From Actinia tenebrosa (lineage: Eukaryota; Cnidaria; Anthozoa; Actiniaria; Actiniidae), in contig NW_022261527.1 of assembly GCF_009602425.1 (NCBI RefSeq), forward strand, positions 78,813 to 142,812: a stretch of 64,000 nt of DNA. Reading direction: 5' to 3'. A model generated the notes under the pieces. The model was not told the DNA's origin and searched no databases. It saw only the letters and a program-made list of their open reading frames with translations. How positions within the stretch are numbered: position 1 is the first letter of the stretch; every line of letters begins with the position of its first letter. A program made the translations under genes and the position numbers. Of this stretch, positions 1 through 10,876 are shown piece after piece.

Positions 1-3000
1 TGACGTCACAAATTGGGCTTAATTTTCTCACATATCTCAAGAAATAAGCTTTTGAAACACATTTTATTACGATATATTTATTACGACTAACAAACCATAC
101 ATTTTAAATGATGAAATGTTTTCGTGTCATATACACTTTAAGTTGAATATTTAATTAGTATGAAGGAGAAATTCACCAATCAACTTCTAGAATTTTTTTT
201 GATAATTTAACAGAATAACATATGATTTCTGGAAGTCATTGCTGTAGTTTAGGATCCTGAAGCTGGCATATGTAGCTATAGACCATTAAATAAATGTGTT
301 ACAGGTATTTGCTTTGATGCTATAGGTAATTACTTTAATACATTTAGAAAACATTTCAAAAATTCGAAATTTAAAGAGTCTTTTCATTATCATATATGAA
401 TCCTTTAAATTAATCTATAATCAAGGATACAGGAAAACACCTACTGTGTGCATATGATTTTACCAACTGTTTTCAAAAACAAAATTTTGTACATGGTGAG
501 TATATACAGGAGATCTTTTAAACACCTTCTAGAAACCAAGAATAAATTCACATCTCTATTGCAATTCATTTCGTCACATGATAATTTTTAGACCAAAATA
601 ACAGAATACTATTCTTTTGGAGAAAAATACTGTTAAATATTATTCAAATAATTATCTTTTTAGCCTAATATTACTTCTTAAATAATGAGAATTGAATTAA
701 ACAGGGAATAGGTTTTTGGTCACAAACGCTCAATAACAACGATGATGATGATGTTTTAAACTATTAAACCTCGTATTAATAAATCTGAGGGTTGTCTTTC
801 AGCCAAACATAATGTTTCTTGTCATTTTATATGCTAGGTACTTGATATTATAATAAACAATCCAGCCCTTATGATATGATATTGATTTATGCAATTTTTA
901 CTTTTAAAGGGTTTTACAAATCACCTAGGTATCATAATATTAGGTAGAAACTTTATTTTACAAGGGTACCACATATATAACAGGGATAGTAAATATAACG
1001 GTGACCCATGCCAGTGGACCTTCCTTTTTGTATTTCTTATACTGCAACTTTGGATGAAATTAAACTATTATCATTAATATTATAATTTTCATCATCGTCA
1101 TCATCAATATTAATCATTATTATTATTTACATTATTATATTGAAATATCATTATTATTATACTTACATAGTGCATAACACAATTCAATATATGAAAGATA
1201 TTTTTCACTAGGTCTTTGTAAGCAATTTTCATATTTAACTACGAAACCCCCAAGAGTTTCAGCATAATTTTGGCCAAACATCAAACAAGCAAAAAGTGGA
1301 AGATAGTTATGAAAAATTAATGTAGGGAATAAATAACTGCACAACATGTATATTCTTTTCAACATGCATCATAAATAGTAAAGATAATTGAATTTTTTAT
1401 AACATTATAATTTTCTGATAACATAAGACAAATTTACATTCCAATAATATTATAGTACTTCCAAAGCATTGAAAAATAAAACATAAAAATATGAATACTA
1501 AATATTAAAATATATTCTTAATTATACAGCATTTAAAAATATTTTATACTTATGAAATACTATAGTTGTAAAGGAATATTTTCAAATGTCTGTAGATGTT
1601 TTTATTATATTCTTTAATGGAGAGTAAAAAAACTTTTTTTTGATGTTGCAAAACATTTATTTGCATACAAATAAATTGAAAACTGACAGCCATAAAAATG
1701 CAAAGGTTTTTTCTGAAACAACATTTTTATATTCTCCCAAGGGCTTTTGGTATATTTATGCAGCCAAAGTACTGAAAGAGCAATACCATTTGAGGATTTT
1801 ACTGACATCCAAGTACTGCCCACACATTCATGAAAAACTTTAACTTGCATTAGTATGTTACCAAACAAACAAGCCTTCGAATAAATCCGAACTTATGACT
1901 AAACTTTGCAAAAAATCTTTTGATAAAATTAACACGTGTCTATCAATGATATTTCGGTTTCTTTAGAGGCCTTTGAATGTGGTTCAAAATAATGCAAGGA
2001 ATGTAAAAGAAATGGTCCATGGATAGTGCCATACTAAGCTAAGAGAATAGGCTAGTAAAAACAATCCATTATGGATTAATTTTGCTTTTGTACAATATAT
2101 TATCTATGGAACCCAAAATCATTAGGCAGGAATTTAAAAATATAAACAGAAATTTTGAACTTGAAATAACGTTTTTAAAGTTAACTTGGATGTATTTTTC
2201 GCCTGAAAATGTTAAAAATTTATGAACGATTTGAAATATATGTTTACATATTTTTACGATTTTAGGCCTCAGGAGTTCCCACGAGTTCATTATGCAAGAT
2301 GATGTTTATGGATTAGAATTAAACTCTTTCAAGTTAAAAAATATGGACGTAAAGCGTAACAAAAGTACTGATAGTTTCGATAAAAAGCCGGTACAAGATT
2401 GTTTGTTTTGATAGTGTTGTGAATTTTGCATGTGTTTTGTGCAGTCATGATAATAAATGAGTTTCTATCATCATGGATCGGATTAATTTTCAATCCAAGT
2501 TCCACTTAAATACCGTAGAAAATGAAATAAAAAGAAGGTAGCTATGTGAATTCAGAATCAACGAGGAGTAGTTTTTACAGGAGATTCCCTAGATAAGGCA
2601 ACAAACAACTTCGATGCATCTTAAAAGGAAACTAATTAATTGATTGCTTTCAAAATTTCACGACGAGTTGAAAACAATTTTAAAACTCAAAATTCTAATT
2701 TTACGAAGTTTAAAAAGTAAATAAGTGAAACCAGAGAAAAATATAATAGAATAAAACGAATGTTTGAACCGTTCTGACCTTGTAATGAAGCAAGGAGCAT
2801 CTTTGTAGCACATATACTGCACGAGCGTACAGTTTTCGAACGAGAAACTTGTCTTTTCCGAACAAGTAGCTCAACGATGCTATAAAACCTATATAGTCAC
2901 CGTTAAAGCTGGCAAAACGGAAGGGAAGGGTTCCCAATATCCTTCTGCGGTTTATACTAAGACAACAGGAATATAAAAGGTGACAAAACCGAAAAAACAA

Positions 3001-5104
3001 TAATTATTAAAATTTTGGGAATCGAAAGAGAATAACGAATAATAATTATACAATGTTATTATTTTCAAGGTCACTGTAGAAGAAGTTTTTCGACGGAAGA
3101 TGACGTGTGACTTGCTGTTTTACGAGGCCAGTTAAAATTAGAATTTCCTTCGTCAATTAGCCTCTACAATCGACCCGAACGAAGTTTCAAAACTGTCATT
3201 TTAACATGTTGGCTAAGACAGCTGAGTTATAGGAAAGTTTTCAGACAGTAACATAAATAAGGCTTCGATTACAACATGAATAGCAGGTCTAATATCTACG
3301 TTCTAAACTTACGAGTCTTTGATACAAACTTACATTTTTGTCGCTGAGTGAAGCGTACAAGAAATGTTTCATGGTCACGATCGGTCATTATCATCAATTC
3401 TTTCCGGAAGCCCTTTCAGGAGAAACGTGTATCCTCGTCAGGAATCCATTTCAGGACCGATTCGAGTCCGTCCGTGACAGTCAAATGGATTCCCTGCTTA
3501 TCGATGCAGTGTGTTCTCTTGCAATGTCACTGTCATCACTCACACAGCGCAGTTATTGACATTGGAATCGAACAGTCAAATAAATCTCAGTGATGGAATA
3601 ATAAATAGGCTTGCGAACGAATCAAGAGACCGTTACACTCGTAGGGGACTAGAATCGTTCTCTCCAAGCCAGTCTTCGAAATTTACCGCGTAAGCCACAA
3701 AACTGGCATCAACTCAACTTGATCCTGGTGGTATACGGCTTATATGTTATATGTAAAATTAAAACGTAGTTAATTTCTAAGTCATTGTTTTGTACACATG
3801 GTTACTGAGTTACGACAGAATTTTTAATCAGGGATTTTTTTTTAATGGCGTGTTTTTGGTTTTAATTTTAATTGAAGATATATCGTGACAAAATTTTTCA
3901 CAACATTAAATGAAATTCATTTATCTGGTCGGTTAACAGATTTCACACATATAATCAAATTGTAGTGTCTTGTATTGTATTTCTCCATCAAATACACACC
4001 TTTACTGTATCTAGATAATTAAAAATGATGCTAAAAATATAATAAATGATAGAGTTTTTAATACATCTTTGGGTTAGCAACAACCGCTTTTTTATGCGCT
4101 TGATTTTTTTATTTCAAATCCCCTCAGACCGCAATTTTTTCGTCTTTTTAGCTTTAAGAAATNATTTTCGTTCGTTGTTCCACGTTCATAAGTAAATTTA
4201 TCAAAATATTGATAGAAAATCTTAGAAGGGAGAAAAATATTTTTCTTTCCAAATGAATACAATTTGTAAAAGGTTTAATCAAATTTGAGTGCTTNGTGCT
4301 CAAGTCAAGCCGGAAAGACCAGCATAAGCACATCAACACGGATTTACAGATATTTCTATGAAGATACAACAGTGACACAGAGTGATCCGAGTTCCGAGTT
4401 TCTATTGTTCCATTCCATAATTTCCACAACATTAACCAAGGTGTCAAACGAATACTAACTTTATAAAGAAACCTGTTTCTTGTTAAGAATAATCAAGCCG
4501 ACTTATAAACTTCTACCTAGCTATTGGACTATCCCTACAAACAACAAAGAAATCCCGAAAAACTTATATTAGTTTTTGATTTGTCCATGGCAGCGGACTA
4601 CACCACAGACCGCAAGAAATCAAAGCGTTTGACAATCTTGTGTACATTTTTCCTGACTTCAAAATGCGTTGTCAAAAATAATAGACATCAGAATTACGAT
4701 TATCCGTGTTTAATCTTTTGTTCAGCAAACACCTAAATATTCCTCAGGAATAAATTCGCCACACGAAGTTATGACTAGAATCCGAATCTGGGATCGAAAA
4801 TAGCGGTCAACTGTGAAAGATTTTTGCCAGGGATGAGAGCCAGACGCAGCAGGGTTGTATGATATACATCACTTTGATATAAAGACGTCTCAAGACTTAA
4901 CAGTACACGTAATTATGTTCGCAAAATAACACGTCAAGTTTATCAAAGAAACCTATAAAGAACCACAGCAAACAAAAGAGAGGGACTATTGATTAGAGGC
5001 TTAGTGCTGTCCGACACACATATATCGGAATCCATTCTTGAATAACCCAATCGTCAAGACTTGAGACTGCTTTTCATACGAAAATAAATCTAGCTTTATT
5101 TTAC
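1..5104. other. AT-rich non-coding stretch, probably intronic
   Basis: No conserved coding exon is recognisable on either strand. If the minus-strand exon at 5105-5206 is real, this stretch is its downstream intron. A less AT-rich island at about 3330-3720 has short overlapping open frames on the plus strand that resemble no family I know. On the minus strand the same island reads ATG (3372) to a GTAAGT donor, but in phase 0. A TGACGTCA palindrome lies at 1-8, GAT trinucleotide repeats near 739-752 and ATT-rich low complexity near 1080-1150. Confidence 0.5.
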
Positions 5105-5206
5105 CTTCTTTGGTACCTTTGACCGGTATAGGCTTGTGTTTTTCTTGTCCAGAGAATGATCGCGCTCTCCTTACTTTGACACCTCCAAATAATTTTCCTT
5201 TTAAAC
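5105..5206 (-). CDS. putative internal coding exon (phase 1-1) of an unidentified gene
   Basis: On the minus strand a TTTCAG acceptor precedes 102 bases of open frame followed by a GTAAAA donor. The translation is 34 codons, begins GLKGKLFGGVKV and contains RRARSFSG, a basophilic-kinase type site, followed by a Lys/Pro-rich stretch. Both ends are phase 1, so the exon could be skipped without a frame change. It fits in frame behind any of the four candidate first exons upstream. I do not recognise the family. The RRxSFSG pattern resembles a Ser-rich N-terminal segment of human PRKAG2 (AMPK gamma 2), which also has several promoters, but that is only a hint. Confidence 0.5.
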
Positions 5207-5305
5207 CTGAAAAATTAAATCCACTGGTTAGCGCGCGAGATTATTCGTATATGAAAATTATTACCTATTCTTTGGTAAGATAAAAGACCATGAAACTGTT
5301 TTTAC

Positions 5306-5357
5306 CTGAACGCTTAAGAGAATGGGACGATTGAGGAGAGGAAGCCGAAGTGCTCAT
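5306..5357 (-). CDS. candidate first coding exon A
   Basis: The ATG at 5357 (minus strand) opens 17 codons plus one base. They encode a Ser-rich start (MSTSASSPQSSHSLKRS) and end at a GTAAAA donor in phase 1. The exon at 5105-5206 follows after an intron of only 99 bases and joins in frame, giving ...LKRSGLKGKLFGG. Proximity and phase match make this the best supported of the four first exons. The upstream sequence to about 5600 is less AT-rich than its surroundings and could be a promoter. Confidence 0.5.
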
Positions 5358-6749
5358 GTTTACGGTTTCCACACACGACGTTTAAAAATCTTGGCTTTTG
5401 ATTCGGTCTTGTAGTTTTGAGAGAAAATCACTGAGTCATGAAAGATGGATTTGTAAGCATCGCATAAAACTCCACGCGCAACAGTTTGCTTTTGATTTAC
5501 TGGAATAGAGTTCGGCTTCGATTGGCCTCGACTGATCGTGACGCTGCGAACTGATTTGATTGGAGCATTAAGTTAGTTTCTGAGGTCAAGCAAGCATTTG
5601 ATAGCACTGTAATTAACCAACACACCTATCAAAAACTGATCAATTGTTTATAGATGAGAAAAGGTCTTGTACGCATAGATTATTTCATTCACTATGATCA
5701 AATAAATCTACAAATTGGAATTAAACAGATTTGAATTCAATCTCATGGCATAAGAAGGTATGCTAAATGACTTTTTTTATCTACAGCCAAAGAGAAATCC
5801 CAAGGAAAAACATTTGAGTAACTTTGCCGCACCTATGACCGTCACATAACAGGATGTTGATGAGTGCTCTGTTATACTTCAATTTCTGTTCACTATTCTT
5901 CGTAAACTCGTGTTTAGATTTCACTCTTGAGTCAAAAATACAGTTTAATCTCATTATGTAATAACTTAAACATATGTACAAAGCGCATGAAGCTGGCGTT
6001 CCTAACTCCATGTGCTTTCAGCTCCGTATCCGTGCTAGACAGTACGACGCACTACGATATATTCTGTTTTTCTTCATAATACTTCTTTTCTTAGCCTATC
6101 TTAAGTTTGATTCTAATCAAGGTCACAGAGATATCTGATAGACCATCAAACTTAAAAATTTTAGCTTCTGAGAGTATTCTATGTTGACCTCCACTAGGTT
6201 ACTATGCCTTCAAGAGGCATGCGTAGTACGCGCGCAGTATTTTAGACGCGTATTTGATGTTTTCACTCATACAGAGTAAACACTTCAAGTGATGGAGAAC
6301 TCCATTGAGCAAGCTTTCTTTTTGTTTTCGCTAATGAACTACAAATATGATTGACAGCTTCAACATTTTTTTCATTTTTTGTTTGACTTCCTTTAAAACA
6401 AAGTTCTTCAAAACACTTCCTTTCGCGGAAAGTCGAAAATGACGCCAAACAACTGCGCAGCCACTACAAAGCAAAAGATAACAGATAGAAAACATGATAA
6501 AATAAATGCGCAAAACCCTCCAGACATCTACCCCCTGGGGATGTGCATTGGTCTATAGACCGAGCTTTCGATACTTCAAGAGAATTGTTTTTCAACGTCA
6601 AAAGAAAAAGAAAAAAAAAGCTTTATTTTGACGCAAGAAAAACAAAGTAGATTAAGGAAGAACACACAGGAAGACAGGCAGTCTTTTCTTCGGGTAAGGT
6701 GGATTATGGTGTGGAATAGTACTGATTTTGAATGCGGTGCAGTTAATTA

Positions 6750-6855
6750 GGCCCAGTTTAAACGTAGAATTTCAGATGCGCAGAATCTAATGCGAATAAG
6801 CAAAACCTTTAAGATTAGATTAGGCACATGTGAAATTCCACGTTTAGACTGGGCC
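6750..6855. mobile_element. MITE with TTA target duplication
   Basis: The terminal inverted repeat begins GGCCCAGTTTAAACGT and returns as ACGTTTAGACTGGGCC at the right end. The element is about 106 bp with no coding capacity. TTA flanks it at 6747-6749 and 6856-6858, as expected for PIF/Harbinger-type insertion. The right TTA is also the left flank of the next element. Confidence 0.65.
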
Positions 6856-6858
6856 TTA

Positions 6859-7247
6859 GGAACGGACCATTAGATATAATTGAGGGGGAGGTTGCGTAAA
6901 TCGCCCAAAAAATATCAAGCAAGCACTTCACCTACGAGAAAATATCGCGCAACATCTTCTTTTCAGAAACGAAATTTTGGGCAAAACAAAAAAATGCGTG
7001 TAGAGGTTGTTACAAAAAGATAAATATCGTGCAACATAAATTCCTGCAATCTTACCCTGAATAGACCTCCTCTGCTCGGGCGTATTTTTCCCCATTTCAC
7101 TCCACGTGTCATTCTCATATTCATGTATCCTAGCTCTCATGCGCAGCCGTTAAACAAAGAAATGATATTCTAGGGAATGACACGTTGTCTAAAATGGGGA
7201 AACATTACGCACGAACTGAGGAAGTCTATTGTCTAATGGCCCATTCC
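6859..7247. mobile_element. Harbinger-like MITE, TIR GGAACGGACCATTAGA
   Basis: The ends GGAACGGACCATTAGA and TCTAATGGCCCATTCC are inverted copies, with TTA on both sides (6856-6858 and 7248-7250). A second member with the same ends and TTA duplication lies at 22625-22802. This copy is twice as long because its interior, about 7080-7210, contains another inverted-repeat unit (CCCCATTTCA...TGTCATTC and its reverse) that also occurs alone at about 44893-45050. Confidence 0.65.
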
Positions 7248-7271
7248 TTAGTTTAATAGTTAGATTCTTTA

Positions 7272-7477
7272 AGCCCCGTTTACACTAGCGATTTTCGGCG
7301 ATTTTTTTGCTATTTTGTCCATAATAAATAATGGTAAAAAATTTACTTGTAAAATTTTTTCCAGGATACCAAGATTTTCCTNGACGAATGTCTCTTTTGA
7401 AGGATGAGACAAAAGATTTCATATTTCCGAAAATTGGCACAAAAATCGCCTCAAAAATCGCCAGTGTAAACGCGGCT
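7272..7477. mobile_element. MITE, TIR AGCCCCGTTTACACT
   Basis: Inverted ends AGCCCCGTTTACACTAGCG and CCAGTGTAAACGCGGCT enclose about 206 bp, flanked by TTA at 7269-7271 and 7478-7480. The subterminal parts are also inverted (GCGATTTT and AAAATCGC). No transposase is present, so this is a non-autonomous element, Harbinger-like by its TTA duplication. Confidence 0.65.
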
Positions 7478-8068
7478 TTAGAAGGGTTTATATTGATGGG
7501 TAGAGTCTATAGTTGGTGCAGTACCGCACGTAGCAGATTGTTTCATAATCGTATTAAATAGTATTCGTGTTCATTATCAAACGTGGGAGAAATTATCAGA
7601 TTAGATAAGAACCAGACTGCACAGATAAAATATGTAAACATATCAGCAATAATGATAACGCTCCATTAAAATATCAACAGTCTAATAGCGTTGCTTCATG
7701 AACTACATGCTATCAGAGTCTTAGGGCCTGTTCAAGAAAAACATAGCTGATAAGATCGACGTCTATACATAGAAACAGCCGTTTCATTAGTATTCTTTCT
7801 AGGTTCTTAATGGGTTACCTGTGGTAGGCGAGTTGTAAAATGCCTATTTTGGAAATCTATTTCATAACGGCTTATAATAATGGGGTAAGTGATAACTGTC
7901 TAGAAACGTTAATAATGATAAGCCCGTAGAATCCGTATGGAAAAGCCAGGCTGCCATCAATGATAAGAATAATGAAAGAAATGAATGAATATGATGTGGC
8001 ATAACCTAATGAATAATCTGACGTCACAAACTATAAATCATGCAACGGTTGACAATCTCTAAACATTA

Positions 8069-8221
8069 GAGTGCATACCATATATCCGTGAAAGTTAACT
8101 AACAAAATTGTACAAATTAGTGCAAAGTTTTTTAGGTCTACTGAGGTCTACTGAACTTACTCATTTGTACAAATTTGTGCAATTCCTTACAAAGCGTTTC
8201 ACGGAAATATGGTATGCACTC
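8069..8221. mobile_element. foldback MITE, TIR GAGTGCATACCATAT
   Basis: GAGTGCATACCATATATCCG at the left returns inverted at the right, followed by further inner inverted segments (ACAAATTAGTGCAA and TTGTACAAATTTGTGCAA), so nearly the whole 153 bp can fold back. TA flanks both ends. The copy at 10594-10751 shares the interior almost base for base. Confidence 0.65.
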
Positions 8222-9409
8222 TATCAATCATCGCTACTGTTAATACGACAGAAACGCTATCCAATGTAAACCCTGTATTCATGCAATGTCTTTTCAAACT
8301 ATGGCCAGCAGTAGTAATAAGTAATAAGGACGTAAGGAATGAGAAGGAAGGATTAGTAATGATACTCAGATACTATAGCATGGATAGCACGTTATACTAA
8401 ACTGCTTGAGTACCCACTATGAGGACGTGACAGAAAGAGGTACGCGCGTGCGTTGCTATCAAGTCTATAAACGCCAGCTAAATGTCCTCACGCGCGTAAC
8501 AACATAGCTTCCTACGCAGACGTTCTTAGTGTCTGTCACGCAACGTTTCGTGAGGAGGGCTAATAACGACAGGACTATCTGCCAAACAGAGAATAAGTGT
8601 GGACGGCTATTTTTAAATCTGTTGGTTTGCTGCTTAAGGTCTTTTAGCTTAATCCACGCAAACCTAACGAACTAGTATATCAGACCCAGGAACAGAAGGT
8701 CTGGTCTTAGGTCTGGTCTTGGAAAACAAGAAAAAAAAAACGCCCCATTCATCGCACTGATTGATGACGTTAATGATGTTAGTTGCTGACTATAAATCAC
8801 TCAACGAAAGCAGTTTTCAGTCAGTCTTTCAAGGAGACAAAGGTTAATCAACTCAATGAGGGTGGTATTACAACAAGAGCTCAAGGGCGTGGTCTAGCTC
8901 TTATTTAAGAATGCGGTGTTCCAATGGCAAAAGACAAGCCTCAGGAGGTCTGAAAACGTAATGTCTAGATAGACTACATCCTGATAGAAGACATCTTTCC
9001 AGTGTCCCCAAGCTTAAAACAAAAAGCGACACGTGTTGAGAGTTCAACACACAGAATATTGAATGTAGTTCATTATTTGTTAACAGTTTCTATGAAAAAG
9101 GCCCGTAATTTAAAAAGGTTTATCTAATTTTCAGTCATTACACCATTAAAACTGCTGTAATGCCATCAACATAAGTCTAGACATTATTCATCGGTTAGGA
9201 CGTGACGAAACGAATATTGTCTTAACCGCAAGGTCAAGTGCCCTCTAGAACTCGAGTGCGTCATGCATTACCACGACAACAGCAACGCGGTCGACTCAAA
9301 GACAAGAACTACAATAGCAATAATAATCTACAGAATACATGAGCTGAATGAGGAAAATTAAAGGCCAAATATGGTTGGGTCATTCTCGGTAAGTCATGCA
9401 ACAAGTCAT

Positions 9410-9507
9410 GGGCGGATCCAGGGGAGGGGTGCAGGGGGTGCGCACCCCTCCCTGGGTTAACTTTGTGCGCAGCACCCCTCCCTGAACAAATTCCTGGATC
9501 CGCCCCT
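9410..9507. mobile_element. short GGCGGATCCAGG-ended element (hAT-like)
   Basis: GGGCGGATCCAGG and CCTGGATCCGCCC are inverted ends about 97 bp apart. The interior has inverted CACCCCTCCCT blocks. Related ends of CAGGGGCGGATCCAGG type occur at 49761-49951 and, diverged, at 62985-63102. Ends starting CAG suggest a hAT-type non-autonomous family. I could not find a clean 8-bp target duplication, so the class is tentative. Confidence 0.5.
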
Positions 9508-9639
9508 GCAAGTAGGTATCTAATGCTCATTTTGAGTCAGTCATGCATCTTAGTTATGGCAGAGAATTCCCTAGTGTTATGAAATCATTTTTTTAATGAT
9601 AACCACTCAAAGAACAATGTTATAACGAGGAGAAAAAAT

Positions 9640-10050
9640 TACACCCAAAGACAATATTACATTGTCACAAATGGGCCAATGTTTCATCGAGAGACAGCGT
9701 TACAATGTCACATTAGTGTGAAGTTACAATAAAAGACAACGTTACATCAATGAACAACGTTACACCGAAAGACAAGGCGTTGAAATATCACACCAATGGG
9801 ACAACGTTTCATCGAGAGACAACGTTACACCAAGAGACAGCGTTACAATGTCACACCAATGGGTCAACGTTACATCGAGAGACAAGGCGTTACAATGTCA
9901 CATCAATGGGTCAACGTTTCGTCGAGAGACAACGTTACACCAAGGGGCGTTACAATACTGTTACATTAAGAGTCAGCATTACAGTATCACATCAATGGGA
10001 CAACGTTACATCNAGAAACAACTTTGCCTCGATAGTACAACGTTGCCTTT
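9640..10050. repeat. degenerate minisatellite with AACGTTAC core
   Basis: About 400 bp is built from imperfect repeats of CAACGTTACA, CAAGAGACAACGTT and CACCAATGGG blocks, arranged in longer irregular units. Two long open frames cross it on the plus strand, but their translation only mirrors the repeat (HTNGT/HRET type), so I do not call a gene. Confidence 0.7.
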
Positions 10051-10593
10051 CCGTGCTTAGGAGCCTCAAGCTTATAATGTAAGTCTAAATTTTAAAATAG
10101 CGAACGAGGCCTAGTATTAAAATAATAATTACTATTCATATATTGCGTCTTAATTGAAATTGTCTGAAAAAACGTGGAGCAAAATGCTTCACTAGACATG
10201 AAACAATCTAAACAATACAACGATTATGCAAATGAGTAAAAATACTTTATAAACATACTATATCAATCAGTATATCATATTTCATATCCGATTTTAATTG
10301 ATATGAAAATAAAAAATCATTAGAAAAAACTAATAAATTATTACCAATTTGAAGAAAAGTGACGAACTATTGCTCTAAGAAGATGGTTGTCATTTAGAAG
10401 TTATCAAAATGAAAGTTTTTTTTTATGTTGATGAGTTTATTTCGTAAAGTGGGGCTTGTACTCTTAGAAGAATTAAACAACAAGAATAGATAATTACTCA
10501 AGATAACGCTCAATTATATCGTTTTACGCTTACAGCATATAAAATATATTACTAAACAATACTATGTTCACCGAGTCAATCGCAGTATATATA

Positions 10594-10751
10594 ACCACCA
10601 TATATCTGTGAAAAAGTTAACTAATAAAATTGTACAAATTAGTGCAAAGTTTTGTAGATCTACAGTCTACTGAGGTCTACTGAACTTACTCATTTGTACA
10701 AATTTGTGCAATTCCTTACAAAGTTTTTTCACGGATATATGGTATGCACTC
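10594..10751. mobile_element. second copy of the 8069-8221 foldback MITE
   Basis: The interior (TTGTACAAATTAGTGCAAAG and the inverted partner) and the right end GGATATATGGTATGCACTC match the copy at 8069-8221. The left end is shortened or diverged beyond ACCATATATC. It ends about 90 bp from candidate first exon B. Confidence 0.6.
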
Positions 10752-10839
10752 TATTGCACATCGTCGATCGCATGTTTAGATGTACGCCAATATACACTAG
10801 GTGATCGTTAGAGTACTTGATACTTAGATACAGACATAC

Positions 10840-10876
10840 CTTTAGGGGAATCTGAAGTTTTTGTTTTACTCTCCAT
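10840..10876 (-). CDS. candidate first coding exon B
   Basis: The ATG at 10876 (minus strand) opens 12 codons plus one base, MESKTKTSDSPK, ending at a GTATGT donor in phase 1. It is very short, and the call rests on the shared phase with the other candidate first exons and the good donor. It lacks the RRxS motif of the others. A chance match is quite possible. Confidence 0.33.

Larger units (their letters stand above)
5358..10839. other. non-coding stretch with clustered MITEs and a minisatellite
   Basis: No gene is visible. The stretch holds three short inverted-repeat elements packed into 6750-7477, a foldback element at 8069-8221 with a related copy at 10594-10751, a GGATCC-ended element at 9410-9507 and an AACGTT minisatellite at 9640-10050. 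A TGACGTCA palindrome lies at 8019-8026. If the minus-strand first exons are real, this is intron and promoter sequence of that gene. Confidence 0.5.

Noticed and set aside
3334-3372. Fifth possible first exon (ATG to GTAAGT, minus strand)
   Set aside because: It ends in phase 0, lies downstream of the exon at 5105-5206, and so does not fit the phase-1 series. The plus-strand frames in the same island also lack homology.
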